This document shows, piece after piece, positions 25,378 through 33,945 of a stretch of DNA of 64,000 nucleotides (position 1 is the stretch's first letter; the number at the start of each line of letters is the position of its first letter). The notes beneath the pieces are model-generated. The model saw nothing but the letters and a program-made list of their open reading frames with translations. It was not told the origin of the DNA and made no database searches. Made by a program: the position numbers and the translations under genes. Location of the stretch: positions 186,001 to 250,000 of the IMG/VR virus record IMGVR_UViG_3300020442_000005; one strand, written 5' to 3'. The DNA comes from a virus.

Positions 25378-25773
25378 CTATCGCACGCCGTGCATTGATC
25401 TTAAGGCTTCTATGTTTGGAATCTTTTGTGCTGCATTTGGTCTCACGATAGACAAAAGAACGGCCTCTAATTGAACGCGTTCTTTTTCTTCCGGGTTGAA
25501 CATTCTGAAAGTCGGAGACATAAGTGGAGCGGAAGCTAGGTATTGTGGATCTATGCTTCGTATGAAATCTTGGAGATTTAATCCTTCAAATTCACCATTG
25601 TATCCACTAAAGGCAACCCTTGCCTTTTCGTAGAAATCTGGATATTTACTTTGGATATCAGCCCATTCTTGAAATTTGCCAAACCCGCCCATTGGTCGGT
25701 TGCCTCTTCGGCCGTAGCTAGAATTAAACGTCTCTAAAATAATTCTTCTAATTTGGGTTCTTGTTAATTTCAT
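25378..25773 (-). CDS. Leader-bearing virion-type protein
   Basis: 131 aa from ATG 25773, the second of two adjacent ATGs and the better spaced from GGAG. It begins MKLTRTQIRRIILETFN, a typical leader, followed by a Gly/Arg-rich linker and a helical domain (FQEWADIQSKYPDFYEKAR). Domain unknown. It overlaps the stop of the upstream gene. Confidence 0.65.
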   Translation of the reverse strand: MKLTRTQIRRIILETFNSSYGRRGNRPMGGFGKFQEWADIQSKYPDFYEKARVAFSGYNGEFEGLNLQDFIRSIDPQYLASAPLMSPTFRMFNPEEKERVQLEAVLLSIVRPNAAQKIPNIEALRSMHGVR

Positions 25774-26660
25774 CATGAACTCCACGTCTCTGGCCGAGGA
25801 CCACCTCTGTAAAATCCTATTCTCATCTGATCAACAACATTGAAGGCTTTAGTGAATCCTTTCACCGCATCTCTCTCGTCTTGAGAATTTTTAATTAGAT
25901 GATCCATCATAGAATACTTTTCAATATCTCTCATTACGCCTTCTCTACTGGGATTTTGTCCAGCAAAACCCATGCCAGGAACTCGATTGGTCTCGGCAAC
26001 TCTTCGGAAGAACGTATAGTATCCAACTTTGTAGGCTTGGCTTCTGTTGTATCGATCCATCGTTTTAAATCTAGGAGATCCAAACATGTCATCGTAATCA
26101 AGAATATCCTGCCATGCAATGTCGAGAGCAATTGAAAGCTCTGTTGGTCGACCATTATTGTGATATGCCGACATCAGATCTGGCTGGTAGTGTTTTTGTC
26201 GAGCCTCACCTATTATGCCTTCTTCGATTATTCGCTCACCCCGAGGCATATCCTCATCGAATCCTTGTGGACCAGGGTCTGTTTTACGGTATTCGTCAAC
26301 AAGATATTCGTATGCGCCTTCTTCGAATTCTCTTTCATAGGGCGCAAAAGCATATTCATCTACGGGATGGTCATCACCATAAAACTTCATGAAGTTGTAC
26401 CCCATTATGTACGCAAACTCATAACCATCCGAATCTGCATTTAAATGTCCACCCTTGTTAAGCCAATCCATTATCTGGCCTATTAAACCTGCATGATCGA
26501 TTTTATAAGCATCTGCCAGACTAATGGCTTGCAGATGATCACTTTTTCTGCCGGTGTAGTATTGATACAATTTCTTAAGTTGATGATCTGGTATGACGTA
26601 CAGCTGTTGCTCAATTGATTCTCTAATGATCTGCCTAAGTTGTCTTTTTGTGATTTTCAT
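25773..26660 (-). CDS. Leader-bearing virion-type protein
   Basis: 295 aa from ATG 26660, where the leader MKITKRQLRQIIRESIEQQ begins. The frame is open further upstream, but that part would overlap the next gene. The body is rich in Tyr, Phe and Asp (GYEFAYIMGYNFMKFYGDD, AYKVGYYTFFRRVAETNR) and contains a second [LI]-x-E site (EGIIGEARQ). No family recognised. Confidence 0.65.
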   Translation of the reverse strand: MKITKRQLRQIIRESIEQQLYVIPDHQLKKLYQYYTGRKSDHLQAISLADAYKIDHAGLIGQIMDWLNKGGHLNADSDGYEFAYIMGYNFMKFYGDDHPVDEYAFAPYEREFEEGAYEYLVDEYRKTDPGPQGFDEDMPRGERIIEEGIIGEARQKHYQPDLMSAYHNNGRPTELSIALDIAWQDILDYDDMFGSPRFKTMDRYNRSQAYKVGYYTFFRRVAETNRVPGMGFAGQNPSREGVMRDIEKYSMMDHLIKNSQDERDAVKGFTKAFNVVDQMRIGFYRGGPRPETWSS

Positions 26661-26661
26661 A

Positions 26662-27099
26662 TTACCATAAATCCTTGCAAGCCCAGTGTCTAGCTGAAAG
26701 TTTATTATTCTTAGTTGATTGTAAATCACACTTGTGTCTGGCTCTGAAGCTTTTTCGTCTTTTGGGATCTTTGTGCTGACTAAAATGCTGCATACCTCGA
26801 TGTCCGTAATGGATGATTTTTTCTTTCCCATCTTGACATGCTTTTACGGTTTTCTTTTTCTTACTTCCGGCAGCAGCCCTACGCGGTTTATTACATTTCA
26901 TTTTGTCTTTATCAAGTTTCTTCTTTTTTGCTTCGTCGACATCAGCTTCCCGAAGATCTGTCTCGTTTTTTGGAACGCAGTTTGGCACAAGTCGGTTTCC
27001 TTTTTTCTTCATTCCAACTTGCTTGTGGCTCTTCCAACAGGCTTCAAGAATTACTGTTCTGATTGCTCTTCGCAGCTTCATTTCATTTCTATAATTCAT
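26662..27099 (-). CDS. Leader-bearing basic Cys/His-rich protein
   Basis: 145 aa. The leader MKLRRAIRTVILEACW starts at residue 7. Then comes CWKSHKQVGMKKKGNRLVPN, a motif that recurs in large marine phages. The C-terminal part (KIIHYGHRGMQHFSQHKDPK, SFRARHKCDLQ, SARHWACKDLW) is His/Cys/Arg-rich and might bind metal or nucleic acid. It is the first gene of the minus-strand block. Confidence 0.65.
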   Translation of the reverse strand: MNYRNEMKLRRAIRTVILEACWKSHKQVGMKKKGNRLVPNCVPKNETDLREADVDEAKKKKLDKDKMKCNKPRRAAAGSKKKKTVKACQDGKEKIIHYGHRGMQHFSQHKDPKRRKSFRARHKCDLQSTKNNKLSARHWACKDLW

Positions 27100-27202
27100 G
27101 TGTAAAATTCCAAAAAATCATCTATAATAATGTGTGTGTATTATATAGTCTAATTATATTCTATATACGGAATCTTCATAATTATTTACAAAGGAGTCAA
27201 CT

Positions 27203-28141
27203 ATGTCCGGTTCAATTAATCTTGGTTACGCATGTATCAACATGTATTTGTCAGAAACAGAAAAAAATACACCAGCTCGAACGTGTCGCAAAGCAACGTT
27301 TCTGGAAAAAGGTTTGCCTCATGTCGGTATGTTGTTCGAACAAAACATTTGCAATCTCATTGCGATTCTCAAGTGGAATTACCGCAATGGTTTCACTTTG
27401 TACCGTATGTCATCAGATATGGCTCCATGGTGTTCAGAATACAACCTAGAAGACCTTCCAAACTGGGAAACATGTAAAGACTTACTCGCCAAAGCCGGCG
27501 CGTACGCTCGCGAAACTGGACAACGTTTGTCATTCCATCCCGGGGCATTTACCGTTCTAGCAGGTAAAAATCCAGCAACACTAAAGAAATCACTCCATGA
27601 GCTTGAAATCCATGGCAAAATTATGGATACGATGGGATTACCACGTTCCCGATATGCAAAAATCAACATTCATCTTGGTGGTGCATATGGCGACAAAGAC
27701 GCAGCAATTGCTCGGTTTATTGAGAACTACAAAAAGCTATCACCAGCGGTTACTACACGTCTGACGCTAGAAAACGATGATCGACCCAATCTGTATACAA
27801 CGCGTGATCTTGTTGAAAAAGTTTTTCCACACACAGGCATCCCAGTCGTGTTTGACTATCATCATCACTTATGCCATCCTGGTGACGACACAGCCGAGCA
27901 GGCTCTTGATCTTGCAGTTTCTACGTGGGGCGACGTGAAACCAGTTACCCATTATTCTGAGACTGCGCAAAAGGACAAGCCCAAAGCTGTCTTCCGTGCG
28001 CACAGCATCATGGTCGAAGGCTATATCAATACGTACGGCCATGACATCGATTGTGTAATCGAAGCTAAAGGTAAAGAGCGCGCTGTGCAAGGTTATCTAG
28101 CTCTATACGGCAAGGAAAACACGTGTCCTGAGGTTGCGTAA
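27203..28141 (+). CDS. uvsE: UV damage endonuclease (UvsE/UVDE)
   Basis: 312 aa, full length. LGYACINM at the N-terminus, TLYRMSSDMAPW, LSFHPGAF, KINIHLGGAYGDK, LTLENDDRP, PVVFDYHHHLCHPG, THYSE and VIEAKGKERAV are the TIM-barrel motifs whose His, Glu and Asp hold the metal ions. The enzyme nicks DNA 5' of UV photoproducts and starts alternative excision repair, useful in sunlit water. AAAGGAG precedes the ATG. Codon choice is more C-rich than in the virion genes. Confidence 0.93.
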   Translation: MSGSINLGYACINMYLSETEKNTPARTCRKATFLEKGLPHVGMLFEQNICNLIAILKWNYRNGFTLYRMSSDMAPWCSEYNLEDLPNWETCKDLLAKAGAYARETGQRLSFHPGAFTVLAGKNPATLKKSLHELEIHGKIMDTMGLPRSRYAKINIHLGGAYGDKDAAIARFIENYKKLSPAVTTRLTLENDDRPNLYTTRDLVEKVFPHTGIPVVFDYHHHLCHPGDDTAEQALDLAVSTWGDVKPVTHYSETAQKDKPKAVFRAHSIMVEGYINTYGHDIDCVIEAKGKERAVQGYLALYGKENTCPEVA

Positions 28142-28512
28142 TGCCGGCCAAAAAAGTTAAAAAACCGATAAAAAACAACAATCTAGATTTTATTGCAACC
28201 TATTTGTTTGAGTATCCCGGTTCGTCTGCAACCGATGTTCGCCGAGCGCTTTGGATATATCGTAATAGAAAATGGTCAGACATCGATCAGAAAGGTTTTT
28301 CGGAAAGAACAACATACGTATCGTATTTCCACATTTCGAAAGGACAATCCCACCGCGGTTATGCTGGAAAATTTTGGGTGAAGCGGAATAGAAACAGTTG
28401 GATACTCACTGCTGATGGATTGTATCGCGTAAGGCAGAAATTAATTAAACGTGTACATTCAATTAATAGAAAAATTGTTAAGCAAAAAATGTGTAGGCGT
28501 GGCGCAAACTAG
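28141..28512 (+). CDS. Basic hypothetical protein, possible winged helix
   Basis: 123 aa. NLDFIATYLFEYPGSSATDV then RRALWIYRNRK, and a Tyr/Trp-rich strand region ending in ILTADGLYRVRQKLIK, resemble a winged-helix DNA-binding protein. The C-terminus is basic. It shares one base with the uvsE stop (TAATG). Confidence 0.5.
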   Translation: MPAKKVKKPIKNNNLDFIATYLFEYPGSSATDVRRALWIYRNRKWSDIDQKGFSERTTYVSYFHISKGQSHRGYAGKFWVKRNRNSWILTADGLYRVRQKLIKRVHSINRKIVKQKMCRRGAN

Positions 28513-28519
28513 ATAAATT
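28491..28519 (+). promoter_or_regulatory. TGTA-class promoter with 5' stem-loop leader
   Basis: GTGTAG at 28491-28496 and TAAATT at 28514-28519, spacer 17 bp. The -10 is the start of TAAATTATATATG, and a stem-loop follows directly (28526-28542). Confidence 0.75.
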
Positions 28520-28525
28520 ATATAT

Positions 28526-28542
28526 GTAAGGAGAAACCTTGC
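28526..28542 (+). promoter_or_regulatory. 5' UTR stem-loop over the ribosome-binding site
   Basis: GTAAGG and CCTTGC pair (one G-U) around an AGAAA loop. The Shine-Dalgarno AAGGAG lies in the 5' arm and loop, and the TTG start codon at 28539 is in the 3' arm. The predicted transcript would begin at or near the stem. Confidence 0.55.
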
Positions 28543-28859
28543 AGGTACATTATGGAGTAAATATGCCGAAGAAAGTCCCAGCCCGCGCGAAAACAATCGC
28601 TTTCGCAAACCCAGAAGTCGATGCAAAAATCACTAAATTAATAAATGAAAAACGATGGCCTCTCAGTCGTTTTGACATCAGAGATCTTGCCAAACAAATC
28701 CAACGTGTTCTTGAGCCTGTGTATGTCGGACCAACAAAAGGAGTCTACTTGAAAGGAGACGCTATCAGCCGACTCACTGCAAAGGAAGACGCAGCTGCGT
28801 TAGCCGCTTTGGTTGGACGCACACACAAAAGACTTCAACCTCATCTCTACAACAAGTAA
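28539..28859 (+). CDS. Small basic protein, first of a tandem pair
   Basis: 106 aa from TTG 28539, or 98 aa from ATG 28563, which has its own TGGAG. It is a paralogue of the next gene: shared features are a basic N-terminus, DIRDLAKQIQRVLEPVYVGP, an L-x-AKEDAAALA helix and the end PHLYNK. The TTG start is supported by a gene at 60242 with the same peptide opening (MQVH, GVNM) encoded by synonymous codons. Function unknown. It is under a TGTA-class promoter, so probably early. Confidence 0.65.
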   Translation: MQVHYGVNMPKKVPARAKTIAFANPEVDAKITKLINEKRWPLSRFDIRDLAKQIQRVLEPVYVGPTKGVYLKGDAISRLTAKEDAAALAALVGRTHKRLQPHLYNK

Positions 28860-28872
28860 CAAGGGAGACATC

Positions 28873-29160
28873 ATGCCTAATATGAATCGCGCAAAGACAG
28901 CAGCTTGCACCATTCCTGAGCTCAAAGCTGAGCTTGAGAGACACATGAATTTTCATAGACCTATCTATCAAGGTGATGTCATAGCCTTAGCAAAAGAGAT
29001 TCGAGATAGTATCGTAGATATCTATGTTGGCCCGGGTCCTCACACCGTCTTGGAATGGAAACACCGGAACAGACTCGCTGCTAAAGAAGATGCAAGGGCT
29101 CTTGCAAATGCAATCGCAGCACACCATCGCAAAGTCAAACCACATCTCTACAACAAGTAA
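28873..29160 (+). CDS. Small basic protein, second of a tandem pair
   Basis: 95 aa from ATG 28873 (AAGGGAGA upstream). It aligns with the upstream gene along its length (YQGDVIALAKEIRDSIVDIY, LAAKEDARALANAI, KPHLYNK). The last 20 bases of the two genes are nearly identical, so this is a tandem duplication. No known domain. Confidence 0.65.
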   Translation: MPNMNRAKTAACTIPELKAELERHMNFHRPIYQGDVIALAKEIRDSIVDIYVGPGPHTVLEWKHRNRLAAKEDARALANAIAAHHRKVKPHLYNK

Positions 29161-29179
29161 GCCAAAACCTGGAGGCAAT

Positions 29180-29401
29180 ATGACAGAACAACCTAGATTC
29201 AATCCTGGCGATCGCGTCGCTGTCGAAATCACCCAAAATCCAGACGTTAAGCATGGCGACGGTGGCATTGTGGTCAACGTCCGGCAAAGCACCTACGGCG
29301 GTGGCTGGTATTATGACGTTATTCTTGATACCGGCATCAAGCTCGGTAACTATCATGAGGGAATCTTTATCAAAGAAGACAATAATCAAAACCGGAGATA
29401 A
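29180..29401 (+). CDS. SH3/KOW-like small protein
   Basis: 73 aa. FNPGDRVAVEITQNPDVKHG, GGIVVNVRQ and WYYDVILDTGIKL form the five-strand pattern of a small SH3-like barrel, as in several other genes here. GGAGG precedes the ATG. Confidence 0.6.
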   Translation: MTEQPRFNPGDRVAVEITQNPDVKHGDGGIVVNVRQSTYGGGWYYDVILDTGIKLGNYHEGIFIKEDNNQNRR

Positions 29402-29402
29402 T

Positions 29403-30167
29403 ATGGCTAAAAGAAAATCAGCTCAGAAAAGATTCGACGAAATGAAGTCTCTGATAGAATCATATTCTACGGTTGAAAGAGAATTCTTTTCCTGGGATAT
29501 AAAATTTATGAACGCAATGATGGAAAGAATATGGCTTGGTCAAGCGTTGTCTAAAAAGATGCGTGCCAAAATTGATGAACTAGTCGATATCGGAAAAAAA
29601 GAACTACCATTGAAGACGCCTAGAATCGTCGAGCTGGAAAATGCAGTTCCATTTCACAACGAAAGAGAACAACAGATATTGAGAAGTTTTATTACCACTC
29701 TATATAAAAGATGGAAGCTGAGTGAAAAACAATCAAAACTTGCAGATGATCTAGTTGAGCAGGCCGGCCGACCTCCTTGGATCCCATCGGCAGAAGAGGA
29801 AGCAGACATCGATATTATTTGCACCATTGCCGTAACTTATGACGCGATGTGGTATGGAAATAATCCATCAGCAAAACGTGTACTCGATAAGCTGCAAGAT
29901 TACAAGATTCAAGGTGCCAGAATTACATATCAGGACTACGAGTTCGCAAAGAAGAAATTCGCAGGTGGATTTAGAAAGATGAAAACACCTAGGTTTCAGA
30001 GTGGAGACAAGGCCTTCACTTCGGTTGATTGCGCCTGGAATGAACCAAAAAGATTTTGTCTTGTACTTGAAGGACCGTATGTAAAAGGCCGGCATATAGT
30101 TTATGATGTAATGCTTGACGGTACAATTACAACAATTACCAATGATCAATTATACAAAAGGAGATAA
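29403..30167 (+). CDS. Two-part protein with C-terminal SH3-like module
   Basis: 254 aa from ATG 29403. The N-terminal 190 residues are helical and basic. The C-terminal 55 (FQSGDKAFTSVDCAW, LVLEGPYVKGRHIVYDVMLD) closely match the small protein at 31485, so a barrel module has been fused or split off. Function unknown. Confidence 0.6.
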   Translation: MAKRKSAQKRFDEMKSLIESYSTVEREFFSWDIKFMNAMMERIWLGQALSKKMRAKIDELVDIGKKELPLKTPRIVELENAVPFHNEREQQILRSFITTLYKRWKLSEKQSKLADDLVEQAGRPPWIPSAEEEADIDIICTIAVTYDAMWYGNNPSAKRVLDKLQDYKIQGARITYQDYEFAKKKFAGGFRKMKTPRFQSGDKAFTSVDCAWNEPKRFCLVLEGPYVKGRHIVYDVMLDGTITTITNDQLYKRR

Positions 30168-30170
30168 CAA

Positions 30171-30422
30171 ATGTCAGCAACACAACAAGAAATCAACGAT
30201 ACAGTAGAGCATTTCAAGATTTTGAGAGCTGGAATGCGCCAATCGGTAGAAGTACAATTCATGCATATGGCAAAAGGCGGAGACGGCTCAGCCGCATTAG
30301 AAGGTGCAATCCGGAAGGAGTATTACCCTACATGGACAACCGCAGACTTTCAAAAAGTGTGTGATATGATGGGCTGGGATTATAACAATGCAAGAATCCA
30401 ATCACCGGAGACATCACCATGA
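30171..30422 (+). CDS. Small hypothetical protein
   Basis: 83 aa, helical, with a short GGDGSAALEGAIRKEY segment. Unrecognised. It overlaps the next ATG by 4 nt. Confidence 0.5.
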   Translation: MSATQQEINDTVEHFKILRAGMRQSVEVQFMHMAKGGDGSAALEGAIRKEYYPTWTTADFQKVCDMMGWDYNNARIQSPETSP

Positions 30423-31252
30423 AAGAAGAAACAGAACGCAAAAAATACAGGGAATTAAGTATTGCCGAGATAACAAAATTTATAAAGTTGATGAGCAAGA
30501 AAAAATTTAAGTATGAAGATTACGTAAAATCAGAAGAGGACTGGTGGGATTTGACAAATTTCGTAGCCCAGTTTGGCAACAACAACTCTCCTAGAACCAT
30601 GTGGCTCAAGTTGGCGGACAAGAACGAGGCCACCCGGGAATGGCTGGGCGAATATTCTTGTGGAGACTCTGGTTTAGAAAGCGCGATCGCTGATATCTTC
30701 TTTTCTAGCGAGGGTGGCCAATCCTCATATAGGAACTATTGGCCTCAAGGCCGTCGGCAGTCTTTTACTTATAAGTACAATAGAATTATTAGTGCGATTC
30801 AACATTTCCATCGTATGGAGCTTCGAAACCCTGATCGTGATCATGGGTACATGTATGGAAGCCGAACATGTTTTCGAAAGTCGTTTGACATTACGTCATT
30901 GTGGGTTTCTCAACATCGACACTACGGGAGTATAGATAACGGCTACTTAGGTGTAGCAGACGCAAAAGACATAGAAGAAGCGTTAATGCAGTTTAAAATG
31001 TTTGTATACCCATTAATTGGGCTCACTGAAGATAATCCGGATATTACACGCGTTGAAACCAGCTGGAAATGTTATGTTTCTCAAGAACAAAAGCTAGATG
31101 CATATATTGTTTTGAATGGAGAGTTAATTAAGAAACGTACGGAACACAACGATTCACACGATCAGGCACTTCATGATATACAAAAACGAATCGATTTCAA
31201 TAACCGCATAATTGAAACTGCCCGGGGAAACCTATTGGCGAACATGGCATAG
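30419..31252 (+). CDS. Hypothetical protein
   Basis: 277 aa, aromatic and charged (SEEDWWDLTNFVAQFGNNNS, YGSRTCFRKSFDITSLWVSQ). No known domain. It sits in an operon of small barrel proteins. Confidence 0.55.
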   Translation: MKEETERKKYRELSIAEITKFIKLMSKKKFKYEDYVKSEEDWWDLTNFVAQFGNNNSPRTMWLKLADKNEATREWLGEYSCGDSGLESAIADIFFSSEGGQSSYRNYWPQGRRQSFTYKYNRIISAIQHFHRMELRNPDRDHGYMYGSRTCFRKSFDITSLWVSQHRHYGSIDNGYLGVADAKDIEEALMQFKMFVYPLIGLTEDNPDITRVETSWKCYVSQEQKLDAYIVLNGELIKKRTEHNDSHDQALHDIQKRIDFNNRIIETARGNLLANMA

Positions 31253-31260
31253 GTTTGACA

Positions 31261-31482
31261 ATGATTAAAGTTGGTGATAGAGTGTTTTACTATGAAGACA
31301 ATTGCAAATGTACGGGTTTTGGACTAGTAATCGATGAGGTGCAAGAGAGTGAAAAATACAAAATCACAAAGAGCCATATCAAAAAAAACAATTTAAATGT
31401 CCAGATTTTTTTGATACTTAAGGATAACGGGCAGCTCGAAGAATTTGTTGAAGTAGATTTAAAAAAGGTTGTGGACTTTTAG
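31261..31482 (+). CDS. SH3/KOW-like small protein
   Basis: 73 aa from ATG 31261. IKVGDRVFYYEDN, GFGLVIDEVQE and VQIFLILKDNGQLEEFVEVD show the same barrel pattern as neighbouring genes. Confidence 0.55.
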   Translation: MIKVGDRVFYYEDNCKCTGFGLVIDEVQESEKYKITKSHIKKNNLNVQIFLILKDNGQLEEFVEVDLKKVVDF

Positions 31483-31484
31483 AC

Positions 31485-31691
31485 ATGTCAAAAATGGTAA
31501 AGATATCTCAAGATTACGTAAAGCAACGGCAGCTGCCATCAGATATAGGGCTGGTTATCAGAGGTCCGTATGAACATGTTATGAAACTGACGCAGAATCT
31601 TGAAAGCTGCGAAGTGATGTATGATGTTTTAATTGACGGAAATATAGTTAATCTCATTCCAGTGGTTTACTGTCAAAAATTAAAGCGGTAA
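31485..31691 (+). CDS. SH3-like small protein
   Basis: 68 aa. PSDIGLVIRGPYEHVMKL and CEVMYDVLIDGNIVNLIP match the C-terminal module of the protein encoded at 29403. Function unknown. Confidence 0.55.
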   Translation: MSKMVKISQDYVKQRQLPSDIGLVIRGPYEHVMKLTQNLESCEVMYDVLIDGNIVNLIPVVYCQKLKR

Positions 31692-31715
31692 AATAGTCTC
31701 TAAATGGAGATTATT

Positions 31716-32015
31716 TTGAGCCAACATTTATATATCATTCAATCAGATAAAACGGGATCCTTAAAAATTGGAAGAAGCAAAGATCCAGAAAAAAGATTAA
31801 AACAGCTTCAGACGGGATCCCCATATTCTTTGCGTTTAATATTGATTATCGAGAATAGCGGCCACATGGAAAAACAGCTGCACAATCACCTGAAGCGATA
31901 TAAAGAAAGACGTCGTGGTGAATGGTTTGATTTTGAATGTGCAGGATCATTGCCCGACTGGATATGTGAAATGATAAACTGGGATGAAGCAAATGTCTGG
32001 TGGAACAAAAATTAA
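31716..32015 (+). CDS. T5orf172 / GIY-YIG-like protein
   Basis: 99 aa from TTG 31716, which follows TGGAG by six bases. ATG 31704 (103 aa) lacks a good ribosome site. LYIIQSDKTGSLKIGRSKD then PEKRLKQLQTGSP and a basic stretch ending GEWFDF match the T5orf172 domain, a relative of GIY-YIG nucleases found in phage DNA-binding proteins. Nuclease activity is uncertain. Confidence 0.75.
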   Translation: MSQHLYIIQSDKTGSLKIGRSKDPEKRLKQLQTGSPYSLRLILIIENSGHMEKQLHNHLKRYKERRRGEWFDFECAGSLPDWICEMINWDEANVWWNKN

Positions 32016-32379
32016 TTATTATATGATCTTTGGTGTTAAGCCTGATGCAGATCAATCTGAGATAAAGAGTCGCTATAAAAAACTGGCAATGCAGTTCCAC
32101 CCAGACATGGCCACTGGTGACGAAGAGTATTTTAAACTAGTAACCCAAGCCTACTCAATCCTCAGCGATCCGTATAAACGTGCGGTATACAACATAGATC
32201 TATTTTCTGGTTCACTTTCTCATATTGAAAACACCAAATCTTTATGCCCAGTGTGCAACGGGAATGGATCTTATGTTTCGAAAGTTAAATATGGAAGGTA
32301 CAAAGTGGATTCAAAAATAGTTTGTACAACATGCAGAGGGACTGGTATTATAGTAAGTGAAAATCCTATTGGAGAATAA
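31993..32379 (+). CDS. Short DnaJ-like protein
   Basis: 128 aa from ATG 31993 (GGGA 8 bases upstream; ATG 31984 is also possible). The J-domain is complete, with YKKLAMQFHPDMATGD holding the His-Pro-Asp that stimulates DnaK. It is followed by two CxxCxGxG units (CPVCNGNG, CTTCRGTG), enough for one zinc centre where bacterial DnaJ has four units. The C-terminal substrate domains are missing. It likely recruits host DnaK to a phage target. Confidence 0.85.
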   Translation: MSGGTKINYYMIFGVKPDADQSEIKSRYKKLAMQFHPDMATGDEEYFKLVTQAYSILSDPYKRAVYNIDLFSGSLSHIENTKSLCPVCNGNGSYVSKVKYGRYKVDSKIVCTTCRGTGIIVSENPIGE

Positions 32380-32517
32380 ATGTATTATGTTAGGAGCGTC
32401 GTTAGATTTATAAGTCAACGGCTATGTAAACCAAAAACAATAAACAAAGAATTAGATCCGGAGTACTGTGATGCCTGTGAATGCACGCCCTGTGATTGCG
32501 GATTTGGGAGTTATTAA
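32380..32517 (+). CDS. Cys-rich micro-protein upstream of metK
   Basis: 45 aa. It opens MYYVRSVVRFISQRL. The C-terminal third, EYCDACECTPCDCGFG, has five Cys and could bind zinc or another metal. It starts at the last base of the dnaJ-like stop and its own stop overlaps the metK ATG (TAATG), so the three genes are coupled. GGAG lies upstream. Not recognised. Confidence 0.5.
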   Translation: MYYVRSVVRFISQRLCKPKTINKELDPEYCDACECTPCDCGFGSY

Positions 32518-33500
32518 TGTCATTTAAAAATTATAGAACAGCAGAATGCGTCACACCAAAACATCCGGACAAAATTTGTGATACGATTTCTGACGCAATC
32601 TTAGACCATTGTCTTAAGTCAGATCCATATTCTCGAGTTGCCATTGAGACTGCTGGCGGCCATGGCCATATTCACATCACTGGTGAGATTACAACAAATG
32701 CCTTTTTGCCGCTTGAAGAAATTGCAACAGAGGTTTATGGAAAGCCAATCAAAGTTACGACCAATGTTGTACAACAAAGCAATGAGATCGCGCAAGGTGT
32801 TGACACAGGTGGAGCCGGAGATCAAGGGATTATGGTAGGCTATGCATGCGATCACAATCCAGAAATGATTCCAAACGAGTTGTTTCTTTCAAGACAGATC
32901 TGCAAAGAAATATTTAAAGCCTTTCCGTTTGATGGTAAAACACAGGTCACTCTAGAAAACAACAAAATCAAGACAGTTGTTGCCAGTTTTCAAAACGCTC
33001 CGAAAACAGAACTGACAAGAATCATCAATGGTTGGCTAAGGTCTTGTAGTTTTCCAGTCGATGATAACGTTACCCTTCACTGTAACCCAGCTGGAGATTG
33101 GAAAGTCGGTGGCTTTGATGCGGATGCCGGACTTACCGGTAGAAAGATCGTGATTGATAACTATGGCCCAGCTATCCCAGTCGGTGGAGGAGCATTCTCT
33201 GGTAAAGATCCAACAAAAGTAGATCGGTCCGCCGCATATATGGCTAGAAAAATTGCTGTAGATCACTTGCAACTTCTTCCAAAAAGAAAAGATGGAAACG
33301 AAATCTACGTTTATCTTGCTTATGCTATTGGCTATGACCAACCTGTACAAGCAACGATGATCGTTAACGGAAAAGAGAAATTAGTAACTGGATACGATTT
33401 AAGTCCGAACGGAATTATTGAGCATCTGGATCTAAGAAAACCAAAGTACTTTGAAACTGCACGTTGGGGCCATATGGGCACTGACCAAACATGGGGATAA
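32517..33500 (+). CDS. metK: S-adenosylmethionine synthetase
   Basis: 327 aa, shorter than the usual 380-400. Motifs: HPDKICDTISDAILD, GAGDQGIMVGYACDH, LTGRKIVIDNYGP and GGGAFSGKDPTKVDRSAAY (ATP and metal binding), then YAIGYDQPVQ and the end FETARWGHMG. It makes AdoMet from methionine and ATP. It opens a metK, queF-like, metH, ahcY cluster covering the activated methyl cycle. GGGAG precedes the ATG. The upstream in-frame ATG at 32496 is rejected since it lies inside the Cys-rich ORF. Confidence 0.95.
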   Translation: MSFKNYRTAECVTPKHPDKICDTISDAILDHCLKSDPYSRVAIETAGGHGHIHITGEITTNAFLPLEEIATEVYGKPIKVTTNVVQQSNEIAQGVDTGGAGDQGIMVGYACDHNPEMIPNELFLSRQICKEIFKAFPFDGKTQVTLENNKIKTVVASFQNAPKTELTRIINGWLRSCSFPVDDNVTLHCNPAGDWKVGGFDADAGLTGRKIVIDNYGPAIPVGGGAFSGKDPTKVDRSAAYMARKIAVDHLQLLPKRKDGNEIYVYLAYAIGYDQPVQATMIVNGKEKLVTGYDLSPNGIIEHLDLRKPKYFETARWGHMGTDQTWG

Positions 33501-33501
33501 A

Positions 33502-33945
33502 ATGAGTTCTGAATCAACACCAAAACCAAAAAGAAAAAGAAACTGGGCAAAGAACAGAGATATTCTGAAAGCTATACCAAACCCTTCCGGGGATGCGTAT
33601 GAGATTAAAATGAAAATACCTGAGCTTACATTTGAAGGTGTTCGATCTCAGCCGGATTTTGCTAATCTGTATATCACTTTTTACCCGGGCAAAAAAGTTA
33701 TTGAGCTTAAGTCATTGAAAGAATATTTCTTTGCTTTTAGATCACAAATATATTCATATGAAAGAATCATCAATGTTATCTACGATGATATGATGGCTGT
33801 GTATGAACCAACAAGATTGCGACTGGTCATGACTTGTAATCCTCGTGGTGGGATCTCGTCTAAATTAACTGTAGATTCAGACTGGGGAGTTCGTGGTGGC
33901 AATGACCAGTTTATGGATTGGGTAGGGCAAAAAGAAGAATGGTAA
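33502..33945 (+). CDS. QueF-like tunnelling-fold protein without the catalytic Cys
   Basis: 147 aa from ATG 33502. [38 protein letters not shown] and CNPRGGISS are hallmarks of QueF (preQ0 reductase). The nucleophile Cys of CPVTGQPD is replaced: here the segment reads EGVRSQPD, with Glu at about residue 45. Nitrile reduction as known is thus unlikely. It might bind a 7-deazaguanine or have another activity. No other queuosine gene is in the window. It overlaps metH by 7 nt. Confidence 0.75.
   Translation: MSSESTPKPKRKRNWAKNRDILKAIPNPSGDAYEIKMKIPELTFEGVRSQPDFANLYITFYPGKKVIELKSLKEYFFAFRSQIYSYERIINVIYDDMMAVYEPTRLRLVMTCNPRGGISSKLTVDSDWGVRGGNDQFMDWVGQKEEW

Noticed and set aside
31704-31715. ATG 31704 as start of the T5orf172 gene
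   Set aside because: No ribosome site precedes it, while TGGAG is ideally placed for TTG 31716. The choice is not certain.
33502-33945. Complete queuosine or 7-deazaguanine DNA modification pathway
   Set aside because: Only one QueF-like gene without the catalytic Cys is present. No QueC, QueD, QueE, FolE or transglycosylase is seen in the window.
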